A stretch of 45,049 nucleotides of DNA. Origin: Acholeplasmataceae bacterium (lineage in GTDB: Bacteria > Bacillota_I > Bacilli_A > Acholeplasmatales > Acholeplasmataceae). The DNA is taken from the NCBI GenBank assembly GCA_007692425.1, contig RECG01000021.1, forward strand, positions 1-45,049. The letters are read 5' to 3'. This document shows, piece after piece, positions 39,408 to 45,049 of the stretch. The first letter of the stretch is position 1. Each line of letters begins with the position of its first letter. The translations under genes and the position numbers were made by a program. The notes below the pieces were generated by a model. That model worked only from the letters and a program-made list of their open reading frames with translations, did no database searches and was not told where the DNA came from.

Positions 39408-40733
39408 ATGGCACAATCTTCAACCACCAAGATCAACGTCTTCAGAAACAAGAATTTCAGCCTGCTTTTTGCAGGTGTTTTGGTATCTAACATCGCCCAT
39501 ATCCTGTTCAGTTTCGCAATCAGTCTTTATATCCTTTCCATCGCCAGTCAGGTCTACGGCATCGAGCGGGCTGCACTGATTCAAGCGCTCTATCTCGCTG
39601 CCAACGGCGTGTTTTTAGTGTTGTTGATGCCGTTTGGCGGCGTGTTTGCCGACAAACTCAACAAGGTCACCATCATGGTCTGGACCGATCTGGTCAGAGC
39701 TGTGATCATTCTTGGCATCGCCTATTACCTTTTCACGTCACCTGGCGTCGTTTCCATCATCATCGTCCTGTTTGTCATGAATGTGCTTTTGGCCATCAAC
39801 TCGGCGTTTTTCAATCCGGCAAGCAGTTCATTGTTACGATTCATTGTCAAGGACGAGGAACTTCAACAAGCCGCCTCTTACTTGCAGGGATCACACAACC
39901 TGCAAGCGTTGATCGGCCTGATCCTGGGCGGCATCATGTATGCCACCATGGGCATCGTCTGGATTTTTGTCGTCAATGGTCTTGGCTATCTGGTCTCGGC
40001 TTTTTCGGAGTTGTTCATCCGTTATGATCATAAAGAACATGCCGGCAGTGATCTCACCGTCAAGGGCATGCTTGCTGATATCCGGCATGGTTTGGGATAC
40101 CTATATGGTGAAAAAGCCATTTTCACCATTTTGATGATGGCACTCGCCCTCAATTTCTTCCTGACACCGATCTTTTCAAACGGCATGCCGTTTTTCATTG
40201 AATTCGGCCTTGGCCGGGAACCGGCTTATCTCTTTGATGGTTTCATGAGACCGGCCAACTGGTATTCGGTCATCATGATCGGCTTTTCGCTTTCGGCGAT
40301 ATTCATGTCTTTGTTCATGTCCAGGCAAAAAACCAAAGAACGTTACAGTCCGATGCTCAAAAAAGCACTTGCTTCAATGGTCGGCATGATCGCCTTGTTA
40401 TCTGTTTTAATGATCTTTTATTACTTGGGAGTCGTGCCAATCAATGCCATGCTTGTCTCTTTGGCCATCATCATGTTCGCTGTCGGTGTCTCGCAAATCG
40501 CCTTCAATGTGCCGGTCCAGCTCATCTTCCAACGCAAGGTCGACAAGACACAGCTTGGGAAAGTCAACTCGGTTTCGGCTGTCTTGTCTCAGGCACTGGT
40601 CCCGCTCGCCTCATTGGTCGCCGGTTTGCTGATTTCGCAAATCTCAATCATCGCCTTTTATCTGTTTTGTCTCATCGGCATGGTCGTGGTCCTGCTTTTG
40701 TATATGACCAATCCGAATGCCAATCTGCTTTAA
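39408..40733 (+). CDS. MFS transporter (MFS_3/enterobactin-exporter type)
   Basis: A 441-residue carrier with about twelve helices. The N-terminus (NVFRNKNFSLLFAGVLVSNIAHILF) and the loop GGVFADKLNKVTIMVWTDLVRA match the MFS_3 branch, which includes macrolide and siderophore exporters. Export is therefore more likely than uptake; the substrate is unknown. AGGAGT lies upstream. Confidence 0.88.
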   Translation: MAQSSTTKINVFRNKNFSLLFAGVLVSNIAHILFSFAISLYILSIASQVYGIERAALIQALYLAANGVFLVLLMPFGGVFADKLNKVTIMVWTDLVRAVIILGIAYYLFTSPGVVSIIIVLFVMNVLLAINSAFFNPASSSLLRFIVKDEELQQAASYLQGSHNLQALIGLILGGIMYATMGIVWIFVVNGLGYLVSAFSELFIRYDHKEHAGSDLTVKGMLADIRHGLGYLYGEKAIFTILMMALALNFFLTPIFSNGMPFFIEFGLGREPAYLFDGFMRPANWYSVIMIGFSLSAIFMSLFMSRQKTKERYSPMLKKALASMVGMIALLSVLMIFYYLGVVPINAMLVSLAIIMFAVGVSQIAFNVPVQLIFQRKVDKTQLGKVNSVSAVLSQALVPLASLVAGLLISQISIIAFYLFCLIGMVVVLLLYMTNPNANLL

Positions 40734-40742
40734 AACAACAAC

Positions 40743-40775
40743 AAAAAAAGGACGTTTTCGAGCGTCTCTTTTTTT
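40743..40775. terminator. Bidirectional terminator between the MFS and YfcC-type genes
   Basis: AAAAAAAGGACG pairs with GCGTCTCTTTTTTT with a one-base bulge; A- and T-runs on both sides. Confidence 0.75.
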
Positions 40776-42207
40776 AATAACCGATCAAGATGCCTAGCAT
40801 CAGCAAGACCGCCGTCAACAACAAGGTGAACACCTGCAGCTTGAAGGTGAAGCGAAACCATTTGCCGTAGCTGACGGAAGCGATTGACAAGCCGATCAAC
40901 AAGACGCCATTGGTCGGAAAAATGACATTGGTGTAACCGTCACCGAAGACAAATGCCAGGATGGCCAACTCTTTGGAGATGCCGACCAGGGCGACCAGGG
41001 GGATGAGCAAAGGCATGATCAAAAAGGCCTTGGCCGATGCGGAACCGACAAAAAACTGGATGAACAGGACAAGTCCGTAGATGAACAGGATACCGATGTA
41101 AGGGGATTGGCCTGATAACGCGTTTGCAAGATTGAAAAGGATCGTGTCCATGATACCGCCTTCGGTGATGATGTGTTTGACCGAGACGGCCAGCACGATC
41201 AGGATAAAAGCCGGTGCCACACTGAGCATGCCGCTGGCAAACGTCTTGAAGGTGAAGCGGATGTCACGGGAGACGACATAACCGGCTGTGAGGCCGCCGA
41301 TCAGGAAGATGACGGCCATCAAGGGGATGGCGGGGATGGAGGATCCGAAAACGAGTTCGGCCAGTCCGGCCCCGAGAATGCCGCCGAACAGGACCACGAA
41401 AAGGATGACATACGCCCGGAAAATCAAGGCTTCATTGTCATAAGGAAGTGCCTGGTCGGGATTGAAATCACGGACTTTCTCGCGATCACTATCATAAGTC
41501 AGTGACGTTTCCGGGTGCGCTTCGACCTTTTTGGCGTAGCGGACCAGGAAAAATTGCAGAACGCCATACATGATGATGAAGATGATGATTCGATACCAGG
41601 CACCGCTGAGGATACTGATGCCGGCGAGGTTGGAGGCGATGCCGACCGAAAAGGGATTGGTCACGGCGGTGGCGAAGCCAAACCCGGCCGCGAGCAGACA
41701 CATGCCCAGACCGGTCATCGTGTCCCATCCCAGCGAAAGCGACAACAAGATCAGAATAGGCAAAAGGGCGATTGATTCTTCGAATATGCCAAAAAAGGCG
41801 CCGAAAGCCATGAAAAACAGGATGACGACCCTTAACAGCATGTATTTATTATGTTTAAACCGTTTGATCAACCGTTTGATCAAAACGTGGATGCCGCCGG
41901 TCTTGTCCATCAAGGTGAACGTCCCGCCCAAAATAATCAAAAAAAGACCGATGACGATGACATTGACCGCATCCGCACTCCATAACACCTCGACAGGCGC
42001 GGTCAGCCAGCGCCAGACGGGATGACCGCCATCCGGCAAGACCTGATAGGTGCCGTCGATGACCATGCCATCGGCATCACGCACGTAGGTGCCGGCCGGG
42101 ATGATGTGGGTCAGGATGCCGGCCACGACCATCAGGCCAAGCAAAATCAACACGACGCTGATAAAGGCTTTTTTGCTGATGTGGAGCAGATTGGCTTGGT
42201 TTTCCAT
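40774..42207 (-). CDS. YfcC/DcuC-family carboxylate or amino-acid carrier
   Basis: A 477-residue membrane protein with twelve or so helices. ILTHIIPAGTY at the N-terminus, FAFGAFFGIFEES-type and TAVTNPFSVGIASNLAGI segments, and a C-terminal FGDGYTNVIFPTNGVLL match the YfcC/ArcD/DcuC group (PF03606). These carry C4-dicarboxylates, arginine/ornithine or short fatty acids; the substrate is not decidable. The ATG at 42207 is chosen for AAAGGTGG upstream. Confidence 0.88.
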   Translation of the reverse strand: MENQANLLHISKKAFISVVLILLGLMVVAGILTHIIPAGTYVRDADGMVIDGTYQVLPDGGHPVWRWLTAPVEVLWSADAVNVIVIGLFLIILGGTFTLMDKTGGIHVLIKRLIKRFKHNKYMLLRVVILFFMAFGAFFGIFEESIALLPILILLSLSLGWDTMTGLGMCLLAAGFGFATAVTNPFSVGIASNLAGISILSGAWYRIIIFIIMYGVLQFFLVRYAKKVEAHPETSLTYDSDREKVRDFNPDQALPYDNEALIFRAYVILFVVLFGGILGAGLAELVFGSSIPAIPLMAVIFLIGGLTAGYVVSRDIRFTFKTFASGMLSVAPAFILIVLAVSVKHIITEGGIMDTILFNLANALSGQSPYIGILFIYGLVLFIQFFVGSASAKAFLIMPLLIPLVALVGISKELAILAFVFGDGYTNVIFPTNGVLLIGLSIASVSYGKWFRFTFKLQVFTLLLTAVLLMLGILIGY

Positions 42208-42236
42208 GGTTGATCGCCACCTTTGGTTTTGCACTT

Positions 42237-42266
42237 AGTATAATCGAAAACAAGACCATTTGGCAA
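42237..42266 (-). promoter_or_regulatory. Promoter of the YfcC-type gene
   Basis: Minus strand TTGCCA, 18-bp spacer, TATACT. Confidence 0.6.
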
Positions 42267-42303
42267 TGTATCGTCAGAAAAAACACAAAATCGGACAAAA
42301 CAC

Positions 42304-42331
42304 TTGCAATCAACCGCGATATGCGTATAAT
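42304..42331 (+). promoter_or_regulatory. Promoter of the T-box and trpB transcript
   Basis: TTGCAA (42304-42309), 16-bp spacer, TATAAT (42326-42331). Transcription would start near 42338. Confidence 0.75.
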
Positions 42332-42337
42332 AAGGTT

Positions 42338-42601
42338 AAATTCGGTGATTGAGAGAAGTAGCCCGCTGACAACCAGCAAGCGAATCCGTGGCAGTGGAAG
42401 ACGGATGTGGGATCCTGGCGGTGTGAATGGCCTCATGAGAAGCAGGGCGAAATGAAGTAGCCTGAGCCGCCAGCCTGCGTTATCGGGCAAAAATATGAAA
42501 GTCTTCAATGACGGAGTATTTTGTCAAAGGAAGGTCATCAGACCTTTGAAATTGGGTGGCACCACGAGTCATTCGTCCCATGTCGACGGAGGGCTTTTTT
42601 T
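42338..42601 (+). ncRNA. T-box leader, probably tRNA-Trp-responsive
   Basis: A riboswitch that senses uncharged tRNA. The T-box GGGTGGCACCACG (42554-42566) is the antiterminator bulge that contacts the tRNA 3' end. Stem I starts with GAGAAGTAG (AGTA box) and has a distal hairpin ATCCGT/ACGGAT. On its 3' side GGTG-TGAA-TGG places TGG (42428-42430) in the specifier position, which would select tRNA-Trp; that choice agrees with trpB downstream but is inferred. When charged tRNA-Trp is plentiful the terminator forms and trpB is off. Confidence 0.88.
42568..42601 (+). terminator. Regulated terminator of the T-box leader
   Basis: GTCATTCGTC (42568-42577) pairs with GACGGAGGGC (42585-42594), with one mismatch and two G-T pairs, followed by TTTTTTT. 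It begins just 3' of the T-box sequence, as expected for the competing structure. Confidence 0.8.
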
Positions 42602-42654
42602 GTTCCAATGCCCAGCTTGGCAAATGATTTGTCAAAGACGGAAAGGAAAAAGGA

Positions 42655-43830
42655 ATGGAATTTGGAAAGTTTGGGGGACAGTTTGTCCCAGGACCGATTT
42701 TAAAAGCGGTCAAGGAAGTCGAGGATGCTTTTGACAAGTATCGGCATGATCCCGCCTTTTTGGCGGAGTTTCAGTTTTATCTGCGCGAATATGCGAACAG
42801 ACCTTCACTGTTGTATCGCGCAGACAACCTGACAAAAGCGCTGGGTGGTGCGCAGATTTATCTCAAGCGCGAGGATTTGAATCATACCGGTGCGCACAAG
42901 ATCAACAATGTCCTGGGTCAGGCACTTTTGGCCAAACGGATGGGCAAGACCAAGCTGATTGCGGAAACCGGCGCTGGACAGCACGGGGTGGCGACCGCCA
43001 CCGCGGCTGCTTTGTTTGGCATGGACTGCGAAATCCACATGGGTGCGGTCGATGTGGTCAAACAAAGTCTGAATGTCTATCGCATGGAGTTGCTGGGGGC
43101 CAAGGTGGTCGCGGTCGAAGCCGGACTGAAAACCCTTAAAGAAGCTGTTGACAGCGCGTTGATGACATGGAGCGGCGAACTGGATAGCACCTTTTATCTG
43201 ATCGGTTCAGCCGTCGGACCGCATCCCTATCCAACGATGGTCAGGGAATTTCAAAAAGTCATCGGTGAAGAAATCAAGACCCAGATGCTGGATCTTGCCA
43301 AACGTCTGCCAGACGTCATCATCGCCTGTGCCGGTGGCGGCAGCAACGCCATCGGTGCCTTCTATGACTTTTTAGATGAGCCTTCAGTCAGACTGATTGG
43401 CGCTGAAGCCGGCGGGAAAGGACTCGGAGGCAGACAGCACGCCGCGACCATGACACTTGGTGTCGAAGGCGTGATCCACGGCATGAACACGTTGGTGCTA
43501 CAGGATGAAGACGGCAACATCGCGCCTGTCGACTCCATCTCTTCCGGACTGGATTATCCGGGCATTGGTCCTGAACATGCCCATCTGAAAGACATCGGAC
43601 GGGTTGAATATGTCGCCATCTCCGATGAGGAAGCGGTGCAGGCGTTTGAACTACTGTCAAAGACAGAAGGCATCACGCCCGCCATTGAATCCGCGCATGC
43701 CGTCGCTGAAGCGATCAAACTGGCACCTACTCTTGACAAGGACAAGATCATCGTCATCAATCTTTCCGGACGAGGCGATAAGGATGTCAAGCACATCGCC
43801 CGCTACCGCGGTATGGAACTCCATGACTGA
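42655..43830 (+). CDS. trpB: Tryptophan synthase beta chain
   Basis: Condenses indole with serine to tryptophan, PLP-dependent. The 391-residue protein has the PLP lysine K82 (TGAHKINNVLGQ), the catalytic E104 (ETGAGQHGVATA), the phosphate loop AGGGSNAIG and NLSGRGDKD near the C-terminus. It is of the canonical TrpB1 type. No trpA or any other trp gene lies in the window, so it may use free indole or an unlinked TrpA. Start set by GAAAGG 8 nt upstream. Regulated by the T-box leader. Serine, its co-substrate, is made by the cassette at 1238-4751. Confidence 0.96.
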   Translation: MEFGKFGGQFVPGPILKAVKEVEDAFDKYRHDPAFLAEFQFYLREYANRPSLLYRADNLTKALGGAQIYLKREDLNHTGAHKINNVLGQALLAKRMGKTKLIAETGAGQHGVATATAAALFGMDCEIHMGAVDVVKQSLNVYRMELLGAKVVAVEAGLKTLKEAVDSALMTWSGELDSTFYLIGSAVGPHPYPTMVREFQKVIGEEIKTQMLDLAKRLPDVIIACAGGGSNAIGAFYDFLDEPSVRLIGAEAGGKGLGGRQHAATMTLGVEGVIHGMNTLVLQDEDGNIAPVDSISSGLDYPGIGPEHAHLKDIGRVEYVAISDEEAVQAFELLSKTEGITPAIESAHAVAEAIKLAPTLDKDKIIVINLSGRGDKDVKHIARYRGMELHD

Positions 43831-43832
43831 GT

Positions 43833-43861
43833 TTGTCAACTGATGGTCCTCATGGTAAGAT
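43833..43861 (+). promoter_or_regulatory. Promoter of the phosphatase-superfamily gene
   Basis: TTGTCA (43833-43838), 17-bp spacer, TAAGAT (43856-43861) with an extended TGG. The gene can be expressed apart from trpB, only 2 bp after whose stop it begins. Confidence 0.65.
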
Positions 43862-43893
43862 AAAGACAATCTTGATGAAACGAGGTGAACCGG

Positions 43894-44991
43894 ATGCGAA
43901 AACCGGATTATCGTCGCTCGATCATGAATGTGTCACGATCCATCCTCAAGCATTATGGCGCTTATGAAGGGGATGACACCATCCCGGTTTTGGACCAGGC
44001 CCTGAAACAAGGGTTCAACCATGTCATCTTCATGCTTTTGGACGGGCTCGGCACCAATGTGCTCAAAATCCATTTGCCCAAAACCGCTTTTTTAAGACAA
44101 CATTATCGACAGACGATCACCTCGGTGTTCCCTTCGACGACCGTGGCCGCCACGAATGCGGTCCTGGCCGCCGAACCGCCTGTCACCACCGGTTATCTCG
44201 GCTGGGTCCAGTATTTCAAAGAAGAAGACAAACAGATCGTCGTCTTTCTCAATGAGGATTATTACACAGGTGAGAAGGCCACAGTGCCTTTCAGGCAGAC
44301 CTACCATGCCTATCCAAGTCTGGCCGCACGTATCCGTAGACAACAACACGATGTCGTCGCCAATGAAATCTTTCATGGATCGATCGAAGGCGGATCGAAG
44401 ACTTTTGATGAACATCTCGCGCGCCTGGACGCACGGATGAAGGCGCATGAGAAAACCATGACCTATGTCTATTGGACCGATCCGGACATGACCGAGCATA
44501 CCCACGGCATTCATCATGAACAGACCGGAAACGTCATCCGTGAATTGGATCGCAAAACGGCCCTTTTTGCCGAAAACATGCCTGATGATGCACTCTTGAT
44601 TGTCATCGCCGACCATGGTTTGATCGATGTCATCGCCGAACCGCTATATGAGAATCAGGCGTTGCTGGATTGTCTCATCCGTCCACCTTCCATTGAAGCA
44701 AGGGCCACCACCTTTTTTGTCAAATCGGATTGCCATGAACCATTTCAAAGACTATTCAACAAGCGTTACAAGCATCATTTCAAACTGTTGACCAAGGGTG
44801 AACTGTATCAGCTTGGCCTGCTGGGTGATGGCAAGATGCATCCACGCCTGGATGAATACCTGGGTGAATACATCGCCATCGCCACCAAAAACCGGATGTT
44901 CATGCTTCAACCAGGGAAACCTTTCCTGGCCCATCATGCCGGTCTCACCAAAGGTGAGTTGCAGGTGCCCTTGATCATTTATCATCGCTAA
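43894..44991 (+). CDS. Alkaline-phosphatase-superfamily phosphodiesterase
   Basis: A 365-residue hydrolase of the type I phosphodiesterase/nucleotide pyrophosphatase group. Metal ligands and nucleophile are visible: D50 (MLLDGLGTNV), T82 (VFPSTTVAATNA), the DPDMTEHTHG segment, ADHGLID and a final H in LAHHAGLT. There is no signal peptide, so it appears cytoplasmic. The substrate is unknown. The ATG at 43894 has CGAGGTG upstream; a GTG three codons earlier is part of that site. Confidence 0.88.
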   Translation: MRKPDYRRSIMNVSRSILKHYGAYEGDDTIPVLDQALKQGFNHVIFMLLDGLGTNVLKIHLPKTAFLRQHYRQTITSVFPSTTVAATNAVLAAEPPVTTGYLGWVQYFKEEDKQIVVFLNEDYYTGEKATVPFRQTYHAYPSLAARIRRQQHDVVANEIFHGSIEGGSKTFDEHLARLDARMKAHEKTMTYVYWTDPDMTEHTHGIHHEQTGNVIRELDRKTALFAENMPDDALLIVIADHGLIDVIAEPLYENQALLDCLIRPPSIEARATTFFVKSDCHEPFQRLFNKRYKHHFKLLTKGELYQLGLLGDGKMHPRLDEYLGEYIAIATKNRMFMLQPGKPFLAHHAGLTKGELQVPLIIYHR

Positions 44992-45005
44992 ACCAAGGCA
45001 CATCA

Positions 45006-45031
45006 AAAAAAGAACCGCATGGTTCTTTTTT
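45006..45031. terminator. Bidirectional terminator at the window end
   Basis: AAAAAGAACC-GCAT-GGTTCTTTTT, a near-perfect stem with A- and T-runs. The last 18 bases of the window show nothing further. Confidence 0.85.
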
Positions 45032-45049
45032 ATGTTGAATCCTGCCCGG

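Noticed and set aside
1-45049. Mobile elements, CRISPR arrays, rRNA and prophage
   Set aside because: I saw no transposase, integrase, phage genes, short regularly spaced repeats or rRNA sequence in the window.

Overview
The window looks like chromosome from a free-living, low-GC Gram-positive-type bacterium, possibly related to the Izemoplasma/Acholeplasma or Erysipelotrichia lineages; this placement is inferred from gene content and was not tested. TGA is a stop codon throughout (many ATGA stop/start overlaps), so the mycoplasma code is not used. Intrinsic terminators, strong AGGAGG-type ribosome binding sites, a T-box leader, lipoproteins with lipoboxes and a Trk/RCK potassium system all fit Firmicutes or deep Tenericutes. 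Many promoters carry an extended -10 element (TGnTATAAT).

Layout. 1-933: C-terminal part of a secreted-type fasciclin (FAS1) repeat protein whose 432-bp units are identical in DNA and lack Lys and Arg. 1238-4751: DUF1015-serC-serA serine cassette without a recognisable serB. 4987-6102: membrane diguanylate cyclase. 6195-6830: AlkA-like glycosylase. 6884-11223: oxidative pentose phosphate pair (short gnd, zwf), then a cyclase-family hydrolase, a GNAT acetyltransferase and a 2-hydroxyacid dehydrogenase. 11395-20887: a complete type II fatty-acid synthesis operon, acpP-accB-accC-accD-accA-fabH-fabK-fabD-fabG-fabF-fabZ-birA, behind a strong promoter with a FabT-like palindrome. 20967-22587: an acyltransferase-like protein and a DUF1295 membrane protein. 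22810-25364: two single-RCK TrkA proteins and TrkH. 25459-27512 (minus): OmpR-type two-component system, divergent from a beta-propeller lipoprotein (27681-29609). 29738-31665: SRPBCC-like protein plus a CotH-kinase lipoprotein. 31803-33622: arsR-acr3-arsC. 33717-34280: UPF0316-like membrane protein. 34328-34402: tRNA-Val(GAC). 34568-35526: E1-like ThiF/MoeB protein plus a ubiquitin-like MoaD/ThiS protein. 35594-36235 (minus): CDP-alcohol phosphatidyltransferase. 36504-37255: MrpE and MrpF subunits alone. 37290-38414 (minus): PfkB-family kinase. 38535-38960 (minus): DUF2784. 39134-40733: small membrane protein plus MFS exporter. 40774-42207 (minus): YfcC/DcuC-type carrier. 42338-43830: Trp-type T-box leader and stand-alone trpB. 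43894-44991: alkaline-phosphatase-superfamily hydrolase.

How it works together. Most of the window is housekeeping: serine synthesis, NADPH supply (zwf/gnd) near the NADPH-consuming fatty-acid operon, lipid head-group and acyl-chain enzymes, and ion homeostasis. Accessory modules are arsenic detoxification, the fasciclin surface protein and the CotH lipoprotein. No insertion sequence, prophage, CRISPR array or rRNA was seen. The items most worth follow-up are the Lys/Arg-free perfect FAS1 repeats, DUF1015 as a possible missing step in serine synthesis, the isolated E1/ubiquitin-like pair, the FabT-like operator with no nearby regulator, the T-box-controlled lone trpB, and a start site where a hairpin lies between the Shine-Dalgarno sequence and AUG.
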